Shown here in pieces: positions 1 to 7,128 of a stretch of 9,497 nt of DNA; positions within the stretch are counted from its first letter, which is position 1; each line of letters starts with the position of its first letter. The position numbers and the translations under genes were made by a program. This DNA comes from an uncultured Marvinbryantia sp. Lineage in GTDB: Bacteria > Bacillota > Clostridia > Lachnospirales > Lachnospiraceae. The notes under the pieces were generated by a model that had not been told where the DNA came from, made no database searches, and worked only from the letters and a program-made list of their open reading frames with translations. The stretch spans positions 1-9,497 of the forward strand of contig CAKRON010000097.1 in the NCBI GenBank assembly GCA_934373455.1. The letters run 5' to 3'.

Positions 1-1009
1 AGCCACTACAGATCTGCAGGAGATAGGCACACAGGTGGAATTATCCAATACCTATCATCTACATGTCAGACCGGGGGATAAAGTAGTAAAGCAACTGGGA
101 GGACTTCACAAATTTATGAACTGGGACAAGCCAATTTTGACAGATTCCGGTGGATTTCAGGTGTTCTCTCTGGCAGGTCTTCGCAAGATTAAAGAAGAAG
201 GCGTTTATTTCAACTCTCATGTAGATGGAAGAAAGATTTTTATGGGACCGGAAGAAAGTATGCAGATTCAGTCTAATCTGGCATCTACGATTGCTATGGC
301 GTTTGATGAATGCCCATCCAGCGTGGCAGATCGTGACTATGTAAGAAAATCTGTAGAGCGTACTACCAGATGGTTAAAGCGATGCAGAACAGAAATGGAC
401 CGTTTAAATAGTCTGCCGGATACCATTAATCAGCATCAAATGCTTTTCGGCATTAATCAGGGAGCAATTTATGAAGATATTCGAAAGGAACATGCACAGC
501 AGATTGCAGAACTGAATCTGGACGGATATGCAGTGGGCGGACTGGCAGTTGGAGAAAGTCATGAAGAGATGTATCGGATCCTGGATGAAGTGGTACCATG
601 TCTTCCTCAGAATAAACCAACCTATTTGATGGGGGTTGGTACACCGGCCAATATCCTGGAGGGAGTCGAACGTGGAATAGATTTCTTCGACTGTGTATAT
701 CCAAGCAGAAATGGACGTCACGGGCATGTATATACCAATCATGGTAAGCTGAACTTATTTAATGCAAAATATGAACTGGATGACGCTCCGATTGAGGAAG
801 GATGTCAGTGTCCGGCATGCAGACATTACAGCAGAGCGTATATTCGTCATTTATTAAAAGCAAAAGAGATGCTGGGAATGAGACTTTGCGTACTTCATAA
901 TCTGTATTTCTATAATCACATGATGGAAGAAATACGAGAAGCGCTTGAAAAAGGTGAGTTTAAACAGTACAAAGCAAAAAAACTTGCCGGATTTGAAGAA
1001 ACTACTTGA
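1..1009 (+). CDS. tgt: Queuine/preQ1 tRNA-ribosyltransferase, 5' end missing
   Basis: This enzyme exchanges guanine-34 in the anticodon of GUN tRNAs for a 7-deazaguanine base during queuosine synthesis. The open frame enters from the left edge (first full codon at base 2); a GTG at 35 is an internal valine, because the preceding residues (DLQEIGTQ) fit the family. About 40 N-terminal residues are missing. Numbering from that valine, D37 of DSGGFQ and D91/C93 of FDEC line the base pocket, and D219 of FFDCVYPSR is the nucleophile. C257, C259, C262 and H288 form the zinc site. The spacings D219-C257 (38) and C262-H288 (26) equal those I recall for the Zymomonas enzyme. The cysteine in FDEC and the valine in GGLAVG are typical of preQ1-using bacterial enzymes rather than queuine-using ones (inference). 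The gene ends in tandem stops TGA-TGA-TAA. yajC follows 72 bases later, a common tgt-yajC pairing. Confidence 0.97.
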   Translation, partial: ATTDLQEIGTQVELSNTYHLHVRPGDKVVKQLGGLHKFMNWDKPILTDSGGFQVFSLAGLRKIKEEGVYFNSHVDGRKIFMGPEESMQIQSNLASTIAMAFDECPSSVADRDYVRKSVERTTRWLKRCRTEMDRLNSLPDTINQHQMLFGINQGAIYEDIRKEHAQQIAELNLDGYAVGGLAVGESHEEMYRILDEVVPCLPQNKPTYLMGVGTPANILEGVERGIDFFDCVYPSRNGRHGHVYTNHGKLNLFNAKYELDDAPIEEGCQCPACRHYSRAYIRHLLKAKEMLGMRLCVLHNLYFYNHMMEEIREALEKGEFKQYKAKKLAGFEETT

Positions 1010-1081
1010 TGATAATGTCATTTTTGTGTATTATTAACAGTACTAAGAATTTTAGCGAAATAAAAATGGAGGAAAAGCAAC

Positions 1082-1387
1082 ATGAATTTATTAACAGAGG
1101 CATCTTCCGGCGGAGGAATGTTACTCCTGCTGGTTTACGTAGTCGTCATTGGTGGTGCAATGTACTTTTTCGCAATCAGACCTCAGAAGAAGGAACAGAA
1201 ACGTCTCAATACGATGCTTTCCAGTCTGGAAGTCGGAGACAGCGTAGTAACGACCAGTGGTTTTTACGGTGTTGTCATTGATATTACAGACGAAGACGTA
1301 ATAGTTGAGTTTGGCAGCAACAAGAATTGCAGAATTCCAATGAAAAAAGCTGCTATCTCAGAAGTAGAGAAAGCAGATGCTGAATAA
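1082..1387 (+). CDS. yajC: Preprotein translocase accessory subunit YajC
   Basis: A small inner-membrane protein of 101 residues that associates with SecD-SecF and the SecYEG translocon; its exact role in the family is accessory. A short N-terminal tail is followed by one hydrophobic membrane segment (about residues 13-32), then the family signature FAIRPQKKEQKR (about 30-41), where positive charges mark the cytoplasmic side. The rest is a soluble domain with the typical GDSVVTTSGFYG stretch and an acidic end. Length and layout match the family (about 85-110 residues). GGAGG at 1068-1072 lies 9 bases before the ATG, which fixes the start. It follows tgt as in many bacteria, but secD/secF do not follow; a terminator comes immediately after the gene. 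Confidence 0.96.
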   Translation: MNLLTEASSGGGMLLLLVYVVVIGGAMYFFAIRPQKKEQKRLNTMLSSLEVGDSVVTTSGFYGVVIDITDEDVIVEFGSNKNCRIPMKKAAISEVEKADAE

Positions 1388-1398
1388 TTTAAAGCAGT

Positions 1399-1442
1399 AA
1401 AAAAGCGGGGGACAGAGCATCATTGCTGTGTCCTTTGTTTTT
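1399..1442 (+). terminator. Rho-independent terminator after yajC
   Basis: The stem pairs GGACA (1410-1414) with TGTCC (1429-1433), then AGC (1416-1418) with GCT (1425-1427), with one G-G mismatch and a six-base loop. A T-rich tract (TTTGTTTTT) follows, and an A-run precedes the stem and can pair with it. It separates tgt-yajC from the leucine/isoleucine/valine genes. The internal mismatch makes it moderately strong, so some read-through into leuB is possible. Confidence 0.8.
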
Positions 1443-1449
1443 ATATAAC
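1423..1449 (+). promoter_or_regulatory. Weak candidate promoter for leuB-ilvD-ilvB
   Basis: TATAAC at 1444-1449 matches the -10 consensus at 5 of 6 positions. The best upstream partner, TTGCTG at 1423-1428, matches the -35 box at only 3 of 6, with a short 15-base spacer, and it lies inside the yajC terminator. Since a terminator precedes leuB some promoter is expected here, but this one is weakly supported. Read-through from yajC is the alternative. Confidence 0.25.
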
Positions 1450-1450
1450 T

Positions 1451-1477
1451 TGAGAAGAACGCAGGTCGTGTTTCTCA
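1451..1477 (+). promoter_or_regulatory. Inverted repeat / hairpin just upstream of the leuB ribosome site
   Basis: TGAGAA (1451-1456) and TTCTCA (1472-1477) are perfect complements. The pairing extends inward by a G-T wobble, an A-G mismatch and ACG/CGT, leaving a five-base CAGGT loop. It ends 5 bases before the Shine-Dalgarno sequence. No T-run follows, so it is not a terminator. It could be an operator, a 5'-end stabilising hairpin, or chance; there is no T-box signature or leader peptide. Confidence 0.35.
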
Positions 1478-1482
1478 TAGTT

Positions 1483-1490
1483 AAGGAGGA
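1483..1490 (+). promoter_or_regulatory. Ribosome binding site that fixes the leuB start
   Basis: AAGGAGGA is a near-perfect Shine-Dalgarno sequence, 9 bases before the ATG at 1500. A GTG at 1491 is in frame but directly abuts the site, so it cannot be the start. Confidence 0.9.
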
Positions 1491-1499
1491 GTGTGTATT

Positions 1500-2585
1500 A
1501 TGAGTAGTTACAACATTGCGCTCATTCCAGGAGATGGAATCGGCCCTGAGATTGTGGGGCAGGCAGTACGGGTCCTGGATGCAGCAGGAAAAAAGTTTGG
1601 TTTTGAACTGAACTACACGAAATTGTTAATGGGAGGAGCATCCATTGATGTTCATGGAATTCCATTGACAGATGAAACAATTGAGACAGCAAAGAAGAGT
1701 GATGCCGTACTGATGGGATCGATTGGAGGGGATGCAAAGACATCGCCGTGGTATCAGTTAGAACCATCCAAAAGACCAGAAGCAGGGTTATTAAAGCTTC
1801 GCAAATCTCTGAATCTTTTCGCTAATTTAAGACCGGCATATCTTTATAAAGAATTAAAAGATGCCTGCCCTCTTCGTGATGAAATCATCGGTGATGGATT
1901 CGATATGATGATTATGAGAGAGCTGACTGGTGGTCTGTACTTTGGAGAAAGAAAGACAGTAGTAGAAAATGGTGTAAAGAAAGCCATTGACACACTGACT
2001 TATGATGAAAATGAAATTCGCAGAATCGCGAAACGCGGTTTTGATATCGCAATGAAGAGAAGAAAGAAAGTTACCAGTGTGGATAAAGCGAATGTGCTCG
2101 ATTCCTCAAGATTATGGAGAAGTGTGGTGGAAGAAGTCGCAAAAGATTATCCGGAAGTGACACTGGAGCATATGTTGGTTGACAACTGCGCAATGCAGCT
2201 GGTTCGTGATCCCAAGCAGTTCGATGTAATTCTGACAGAGAATATGTTTGGAGATATTTTGTCCGATGAAGCCAGCATGGTAACAGGTTCAATTGGAATG
2301 TTATCTTCCGCAAGCCTGAATGAAACAAGTTTTGGTCTGTATGAGCCAAGCCATGGATCTGCACCTGATATTGCAGGAATGGATATAGCCAATCCGATCG
2401 CCACTATTTTATCTGCAGCCATGATGCTGAGATTTTCATTGAATTTGGATAAGGCAGCAGATGCAATAGAGGCAGCCGTATCTCAGGTTTTGAAAGATGG
2501 ATATCGCACAGGAGATATTATGTCAGAGGGATGCAAGCAGGTCGGTTGTGAAGAAATGGGCAAACTGATTGCAGAAAGAACATAG
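1500..2585 (+). CDS. leuB: 3-isopropylmalate dehydrogenase
   Basis: Cytoplasmic leucine-branch enzyme that oxidises and decarboxylates 3-isopropylmalate with NAD+ to 2-oxoisocaproate. The 361-residue product has the usual family length and begins [18 protein letters not shown]. Visible family elements are the LRPA substrate arginine segment, [11 protein letters not shown] with R140 and catalytic Y147, and the metal-binding aspartates D228, D252 and D256, whose spacing equals D227/D251/D255 of the E. coli enzyme. [12 protein letters not shown] is the cofactor-binding loop. The RELTGG sequence and the large 361-residue form separate it from isocitrate and tartrate dehydrogenases of the same superfamily. 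It opens the leuB-ilvD-ilvB block, with ilvD starting 15 bases after its stop. leuA and leuCD, its direct pathway partners, are not in the window. Confidence 0.96.
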   Translation: MSSYNIALIPGDGIGPEIVGQAVRVLDAAGKKFGFELNYTKLLMGGASIDVHGIPLTDETIETAKKSDAVLMGSIGGDAKTSPWYQLEPSKRPEAGLLKLRKSLNLFANLRPAYLYKELKDACPLRDEIIGDGFDMMIMRELTGGLYFGERKTVVENGVKKAIDTLTYDENEIRRIAKRGFDIAMKRRKKVTSVDKANVLDSSRLWRSVVEEVAKDYPEVTLEHMLVDNCAMQLVRDPKQFDVILTENMFGDILSDEASMVTGSIGMLSSASLNETSFGLYEPSHGSAPDIAGMDIANPIATILSAAMMLRFSLNLDKAADAIEAAVSQVLKDGYRTGDIMSEGCKQVGCEEMGKLIAERT

Positions 2586-2593
2586 AAAGGCGG
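2586..2593 (+). promoter_or_regulatory. Ribosome binding site that decides the ilvD start
   Basis: AAAGGCGG starts directly after the leuB stop codon. AAAGG ends 10 bases before the ATG at 2601 but only 4 before an in-frame ATG at 2595. The later start also gives the common family N-terminus MRSDAVKKG. Confidence 0.6.
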
Positions 2594-2600
2594 AATGATT

Positions 2601-4262
2601 ATGAGAAGCGATGCAGTAAAAAAAGGTATGCAGCAGGCACCACACAGATCTCTGTTTAATGCACTGGGGCTTACACAGGAAGAAATGGAGAAGCCGTTAA
2701 TCGGTATTGTAAATTCATACAATGAGATAGTACCTGGGCATATGAATCTGGATAAGATTACAGAAGCAGTAAAAATGGGTGTAGCCCTGGCAGGTGGTGT
2801 GCCAAGAGAATTCCCGGCAATTGCCGTATGTGATGGTATTGCCATGGGACACGTCGGAATGAAATATTCGCTGGTAACAAGAGATTTGATTGCAGATTCC
2901 ACCGAATGTATGGCTATGGCGCATCAGTTTGACGCATTGGTTTGTATTCCAAACTGTGATAAAAATGTACCGGGTCTTTTGATGGCAGCAGCAAGATTAA
3001 ATATTCCGACTATTTTTGTAAGCGGTGGTCCTATGCTGGCAGGTCATGTGAAGGGACAGAAGAGAAGTCTTTCCAGCATGTTCGAGGCGGTTGGATCTTA
3101 TGCAGCCGGTACTATGACAGAGGAAGATGTATACGAATTTGAATGTAATACCTGCCCGACAAGCGGCTCCTGTTCTGGTATGTATACAGCAAACAGTATG
3201 AATTGCCTGACCGAAGCACTTGGTATGGGATTAAAGGGAAATGGAACCATTCCATCTGTGTATTCAGAAAGAATTAAACTGGCAAAGCATGCAGGTATGC
3301 AGATTGTTGAATTGGTGAAGAAAAATATCCGTCCAAGAGATATTATGACAGAAAAAGCGTTTATGAATGCGATGACCGTGGATATGGCACTGGGATGTTC
3401 TACCAACACGATGCTGCATCTTCCGGCAATTGCTCATGAAGCAGGTGTGAATCTGAACATGGACATTGCAAACGAGATCAGTGCAAAAACACCAAACCTG
3501 TGTCATCTGGCACCGGCGGGACCTACGTATATGGAAGATCTGAATGCAGCAGGCGGTGTGTATGCCGTGATGAATGAATTAAATAAAAAAGGCTTACTGT
3601 ATACAGATCTGATAACAGTTACCGGTAAAACAGTAGGCGAAAATATTGCAAATTGTGAGAATTTGAATCCGGAAATTATTCGTCCGATCGATCACCCATA
3701 CAGTACAACAGGTGGAATTGCTGTGCTGAAAGGAAATCTTGCACCGGATTCCGGTGTTGTAAAAAGATCAGCAGTGGTTCCGGAAATGCTGGTACATGAA
3801 GGACCGGCAAGAGTCTTTGACTGCGAAGAAGATGCGATTGAAGCAATTAAAGGTGGAAAGATCGTTCCGGGAGATGTTGTAGTTATCCGTTATGAGGGTC
3901 CAAAGGGAGGACCGGGTATGCGTGAAATGCTGAATCCGACTTCCGCAATTGCAGGTATGGGTCTGGGATCTTCCGTTGCACTTATTACAGATGGCAGATT
4001 CAGTGGTGCATCAAGAGGAGCATCCATTGGACATGTATCACCGGAAGCCGCAGTTGGAGGACCAATTGCACTGGTAGAAGAAGGAGATATTATTAAGATC
4101 AACATTCCGGAAAACAGACTGGATTTTGTTGTATCAGATGAGGAACTGAAAGCTAGAAAAGAAAAATGGCAGCCAAGAGAGCCAAAGGTAACCACAGGAT
4201 ATCTGGCTCGTTATGCAAAGATGGTTACATCTGGTAACCGTGGAGCAATTCTTGAGTTTTAA
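2601..4262 (+). CDS. ilvD: Dihydroxy-acid dehydratase
   Basis: Iron-sulfur enzyme that dehydrates 2,3-dihydroxyisovalerate and 2,3-dihydroxy-3-methylvalerate to the keto acids preceding valine/leucine and isoleucine. The 553-residue product fits the bacterial IlvD length. Cluster-ligand candidates are C119 in the NCDKNVPG signature and C191 in [12 protein letters not shown], with C182 and C185 nearby. The second family signature GRFSGASRG starts at G465. At the position where [2Fe-2S] members have a third ligand cysteine, this protein has glycine (VPG46H), as in the oxygen-sensitive E. coli type; a [4Fe-4S] cluster is therefore inferred, which suits an anaerobe. MRSDAVKKG resembles other IlvD N-termini. 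The related sugar-acid dehydratases (Edd, IlvD/Edd family) are less likely because of the leuB and ilvB neighbours. ilvB follows after 15 bases, indicating co-transcription. Confidence 0.96.
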   Translation: MRSDAVKKGMQQAPHRSLFNALGLTQEEMEKPLIGIVNSYNEIVPGHMNLDKITEAVKMGVALAGGVPREFPAIAVCDGIAMGHVGMKYSLVTRDLIADSTECMAMAHQFDALVCIPNCDKNVPGLLMAAARLNIPTIFVSGGPMLAGHVKGQKRSLSSMFEAVGSYAAGTMTEEDVYEFECNTCPTSGSCSGMYTANSMNCLTEALGMGLKGNGTIPSVYSERIKLAKHAGMQIVELVKKNIRPRDIMTEKAFMNAMTVDMALGCSTNTMLHLPAIAHEAGVNLNMDIANEISAKTPNLCHLAPAGPTYMEDLNAAGGVYAVMNELNKKGLLYTDLITVTGKTVGENIANCENLNPEIIRPIDHPYSTTGGIAVLKGNLAPDSGVVKRSAVVPEMLVHEGPARVFDCEEDAIEAIKGGKIVPGDVVVIRYEGPKGGPGMREMLNPTSAIAGMGLGSSVALITDGRFSGASRGASIGHVSPEAAVGGPIALVEEGDIIKINIPENRLDFVVSDEELKARKEKWQPREPKVTTGYLARYAKMVTSGNRGAILEF

Positions 4263-4277
4263 TCAGGAGGGATACTT

Positions 4278-5954
4278 ATGAAATTAAATGGATCACAGAT
4301 TGTTGTAGAATGTTTAAAAGAACAGGGAGTAGATACTATATTTGGTTATCCTGGAGGAGCAATATTAAATATATACGATGAACTTTATAAACACAGCAAT
4401 GAAATTACCCATATTCTGACTTCACATGAACAGGGAGCGTCCCATGCAGCAGATGGCTATGCCCGTGCGACAGGAAAGGTGGGTGTATGCCTTGCAACAT
4501 CCGGACCGGGTGCAACAAACCTGGTTACAGGAATTGCTACCGCTTATATGGATTCCGTACCAATTGTTGCAATTACAGCAAATGTAGGTGTGCCGCTTCT
4601 TGGAAAGGACAGTTTTCAGGAGATTGATATCAGCGGCGTAACGATGCCAATTACAAAGCATAATTACATCGTTAAAAATGTAGAAGAATTGGCGAATACT
4701 CTTCGTAATGCGTTTCGTATTGCAAAAGAAGGCCGTCCGGGTCCTGTACTGGTAGATATTCCAAAAGATGTGACAGCCGCAGTTACAGAGTATGAAGCAG
4801 TGATTCCGGAACCAATTGAGAGAAAAACAGATTATGTAAAAACCTCTGATCTGGAGAAAGCCGCCGAACTGATTAATGCATCCAAGAAGCCTTTTGTGTT
4901 GGTTGGTGGTGGAGCAGTGATTTCAGATGCACAGAAGGAACTGCATGAATTTGTAGAGAAGATTCAGGCTCCGGTTGGCGATACTTTGATGGGAAAAGGT
5001 GCTTTTAACGGAACTGATGATAAATATACGGGAATGGCAGGTATGCATGGAACCAAGACAACGAATCTTGGTATTACAGAATGTGACCTGTTGATTGCAA
5101 TAGGTGCACGTTTCAGTGACCGTGTTGTAGGTAATGCATCAAAATTTGCTAAAAATGCTAAGGTAATCCACATTGATATTGACCCTGCTGAAATCAACAA
5201 AAATATTATGGTTGACTGCAGCGTAGAAGGGGATGCAAAAGAAATACTTAAGAAACTGACTGCAATGGTAGAAAAGAATACACATGATGAGTGGTTAGAA
5301 AAGATTCACAAACTGAAAGAAAAATATCCACTGAAATATGATCATGCGGCATTGACAGGTCCGGCAGTTATTGAGGAAATTTATAATGTAACAAAAGGAG
5401 ATGCCATCGTTGTTACGGATGTTGGACAACATCAGATGTGGGCAGCTCAGTATTACAAATATAAAGAGCCACATCAGTTTTTGACTTCCGGTGGTCTTGG
5501 TACCATGGGTTATGGTCTGGGTGCAGCAATAGGTGCGAAGGTTGGAAGACCGGACAAAGTTGTTGTTAATATTGCAGGCGACGGATGTTTCCGTATGAAT
5601 ATGAATGAGGTGGCAACGGCTGCAAGATACAATATTCCGGTGATTGAAGTAGTCATCAATAACCATGTTCTGGGAATGGTTAGACAATGGCAGACACTTT
5701 TTTACGGAGAACGCTATTCAGCAACAATTTTAAATGATGCCGTAGATTTTGTAAAACTGGCAGAAGCTCTTGGAGCAGTTGGTATGCGGGTAACAAAAAT
5801 CAGCGAATTAAAAGAAACTCTGGAAAAGGCAATTGCGCTTGGAAGACCGGTTGTCATAGACTGTCAGATTGACCGGGACGATAAAGTATTTCCTATGGTA
5901 CCTGCCGGTGCAGCCATTGAAGAAGTATTTGATCAGGACGATCTGAAAAAATAG
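4278..5954 (+). CDS. ilvB: Acetolactate synthase, large (catalytic) subunit
   Basis: Thiamine-diphosphate enzyme that joins two pyruvates to acetolactate, or pyruvate with 2-oxobutyrate to acetohydroxybutyrate, the first common step of valine, leucine and isoleucine synthesis. The 558 residues show the family order: N-terminal ThDP-binding domain with catalytic glutamate E51 in [19 protein letters not shown], central FAD-type domain (about 190-330), and C-terminal ThDP domain with GDG at 434-436 leading to N461-N462 (metal site). It continues LGMVRQW, with the tryptophan found in anabolic enzymes. The FAD domain and full motif set point to the biosynthetic AHAS rather than the catabolic AlsS, though this is not certain from motifs alone. 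AGGAGGG lies 6 bases before the ATG. No small regulatory subunit gene (ilvN/ilvH) follows; serC comes next after 90 bases. Confidence 0.95.
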   Translation: MKLNGSQIVVECLKEQGVDTIFGYPGGAILNIYDELYKHSNEITHILTSHEQGASHAADGYARATGKVGVCLATSGPGATNLVTGIATAYMDSVPIVAITANVGVPLLGKDSFQEIDISGVTMPITKHNYIVKNVEELANTLRNAFRIAKEGRPGPVLVDIPKDVTAAVTEYEAVIPEPIERKTDYVKTSDLEKAAELINASKKPFVLVGGGAVISDAQKELHEFVEKIQAPVGDTLMGKGAFNGTDDKYTGMAGMHGTKTTNLGITECDLLIAIGARFSDRVVGNASKFAKNAKVIHIDIDPAEINKNIMVDCSVEGDAKEILKKLTAMVEKNTHDEWLEKIHKLKEKYPLKYDHAALTGPAVIEEIYNVTKGDAIVVTDVGQHQMWAAQYYKYKEPHQFLTSGGLGTMGYGLGAAIGAKVGRPDKVVVNIAGDGCFRMNMNEVATAARYNIPVIEVVINNHVLGMVRQWQTLFYGERYSATILNDAVDFVKLAEALGAVGMRVTKISELKETLEKAIALGRPVVIDCQIDRDDKVFPMVPAGAAIEEVFDQDDLKK

Positions 5955-5981
5955 TAACACTTTAGCTTGACAAAGTGTCAC
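5954..5981 (+). promoter_or_regulatory. Operator-like inverted repeats over the serC promoter -35 box
   Basis: ACACTTT (5957-5963) and AAAGTGT (5972-5978) are perfect complements across an 8-base loop. Allowing one mismatch, the arms extend to GTAACACTTT and AAAGTGTCAC. A second, shorter palindrome, TGACA-AAG-TGTCA (5968-5980), overlaps the right arm. A third AAAGTGT sits at 5991-5997, 19 bases after the first direct copy. The repeats enclose the -35 box and no T-run follows, so a repressor or activator site is likelier than a terminator. The regulator is unknown. Confidence 0.5.
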
Positions 5982-5995
5982 CGAAAGAGTAAAGT
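5967..5995 (+). promoter_or_regulatory. Promoter for serC-serA
   Basis: A perfect TTGACA (5967-5972) is followed, after exactly 17 bases, by TAAAGT (5990-5995; 4 of 6 matches to the -10 box). An alternative -10, TATAAA at 5997-6002, would pair with a poorer -35, GTGTCA at 5975-5980 (16-base spacer). Either gives a leader of roughly 35-42 bases before serC. It implies that the serine genes can be transcribed separately from ilvB. Confidence 0.6.
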
Positions 5996-6013
5996 GTATA
6001 AAAATACAAAAAG

Positions 6014-6028
6014 GTTTCTGATAGAAAC
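6014..6028 (+). promoter_or_regulatory. Small hairpin in the serC leader
   Basis: GTTTCT and AGAAAC form a perfect six-pair stem with a three-base GAT loop. It ends 2 bases before the serC Shine-Dalgarno (GAGGAGG, 6031-6037). It may stabilise the 5' end or influence ribosome access; it is weak and could be chance. Confidence 0.3.
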
Positions 6029-6044
6029 ATGAGGAGGAAGAATT

Positions 6045-7127
6045 ATGAGCAGAGTTTACAATTTCTCAGCCGGTCCGGCAGTATTGCCGGAAGAGGTACT
6101 GAAAGAAGTAGCAGATGAAATGATGGATTACAGAGGCTGCGGTATGTCAGTGATGGAGATGAGTCATCGATCTAAGATGTTTGATGATATCATTCATGAG
6201 GCTGAGAAGGATTTGCGTGATCTGATGCATATTCCGGATAATTATAAAGTGCTGTTTTTACAGGGAGGCGCATCCCAGCAGTTTGCTATGATTCCGATGA
6301 ATCTTATGAAAAACAAAGTGGCAGACTACATTGTCACAGGACAATGGGCAAAGAAAGCATGGCAGGAAGCTCAGAAGTACGGAAAAGCCAACAAGATCGC
6401 ATCTTCAGAGGATAAGACATTTTCATATATTCCGGATTGCTCTGATCTGCCGATCAGTGAAGATGCTGATTATGTATATATCTGCGAGAACAATACTATT
6501 TATGGAACAAAGTACAAAGAATTGCCGAATACAAAGGGTAAGATCCTTGTATCAGATATATCTTCTTGTTTCTTATCAGAACCAATTGATGTGACAAAAT
6601 ATGGCTTGGTGTATGGCGGTGTTCAGAAGAATATCGGTCCTGCCGGAATGGTCATTGCCATTATCCGCGAAGATCTGATTACTGAAGATGTTTTGCCTGG
6701 GACACCAACGATGCTGACTTATAAGACTCATGCAGATGCTGAATCTCTTTATAATACTCCAAACTGTTTCTGCATATATGTATGTGGAAAAGTATTTAAA
6801 TGGCTGAAGAAAATGGGCGGACTGGAAGCAATGAAAGAACGCAATGAGAAAAAAGCAGCTATTTTATATGATTTCCTTGACCAGAGTGAGATGTTCCACG
6901 GAACAGTAGAGAAAAAAGACCGTTCACTGATGAATGTGCCATTTGTAACCGGTGACAAAGAACTGGATGCAAAATTTGTGAAAGAATCTCAGAAGGCTGG
7001 ATTTGAAAATCTGAAGGGACATCGTACCGTTGGAGGTATGCGCGCAAGTATTTACAATGCAATGCCAATGGAAGGCGTAGAAGCTTTGGTAGCATTTATG
7101 AAGAAGTTTGAAGAGGAGAATAAGTAA
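6045..7127 (+). CDS. serC: Phosphoserine aminotransferase
   Basis: Class V PLP aminotransferase that converts 3-phosphohydroxypyruvate plus glutamate to O-phospho-L-serine, the second step of serine synthesis. The 360 residues match the family length. The N-terminus (VYNFSAGPAVLPEEVL) is the SerC hallmark. EMSHRS (near residue 40) carries the phosphate-binding arginine, GGASQQF is the cofactor-phosphate loop, and K195 in GGVQKNIGPAG is the lysine that forms the Schiff base, matching K198 of E. coli. GHRTVGGMRASIYNAM near the C-terminus is the conserved substrate-binding segment. GAGGAGG lies 7 bases before the ATG. serA starts one base after the stop codon, so the two are surely co-transcribed. 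In some bacteria SerC also serves vitamin B6 synthesis; the pairing with serA favours the serine role. Confidence 0.97.
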   Translation: MSRVYNFSAGPAVLPEEVLKEVADEMMDYRGCGMSVMEMSHRSKMFDDIIHEAEKDLRDLMHIPDNYKVLFLQGGASQQFAMIPMNLMKNKVADYIVTGQWAKKAWQEAQKYGKANKIASSEDKTFSYIPDCSDLPISEDADYVYICENNTIYGTKYKELPNTKGKILVSDISSCFLSEPIDVTKYGLVYGGVQKNIGPAGMVIAIIREDLITEDVLPGTPTMLTYKTHADAESLYNTPNCFCIYVCGKVFKWLKKMGGLEAMKERNEKKAAILYDFLDQSEMFHGTVEKKDRSLMNVPFVTGDKELDAKFVKESQKAGFENLKGHRTVGGMRASIYNAMPMEGVEALVAFMKKFEEENK

Positions 7128-7128
7128 G

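Noticed and set aside
1048..1062. Partial resemblance to a CodY box upstream of yajC.
   Set aside because: About five mismatches to the 15-base consensus, in an A/T-rich stretch where such matches arise by chance.
1006..1281. An open frame on the + strand overlapping the start of yajC in another frame.
   Set aside because: Its product has no recognisable domain, lacks a ribosome site and overlaps a clear yajC.
1388..1499. Possible T-box riboswitch or leader-peptide attenuator upstream of the branched-chain genes.
   Set aside because: The gap is only about 110 bases, lacks the T-box sequence and any run of Leu/Ile/Val codons, and its only terminator belongs to yajC.
2483..2902. A 139-codon open frame on the minus strand across the leuB-ilvD junction, and similar antisense frames elsewhere.
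   Set aside because: They lie opposite confidently identified genes, have low-complexity products and no ribosome site; they are complements of coding sequence.
5954..5981. Rho-independent terminator for ilvB.
   Set aside because: The stem is A/T-rich with an 8-base loop and no T-run follows; the promoter sequence inside it fits an operator better.
6331..6594. An 87-codon + strand open frame within serC.
   Set aside because: It is an alternative frame inside a complete, motif-rich serC and encodes nothing recognisable.
7108..7128. Earlier in-frame ATG for serA overlapping the end of serC.
   Set aside because: No ribosome site lies at the right distance, and the added residues MKRRISK are not part of the family N-terminus; the ATG at 7129 has GAGGAG upstream.
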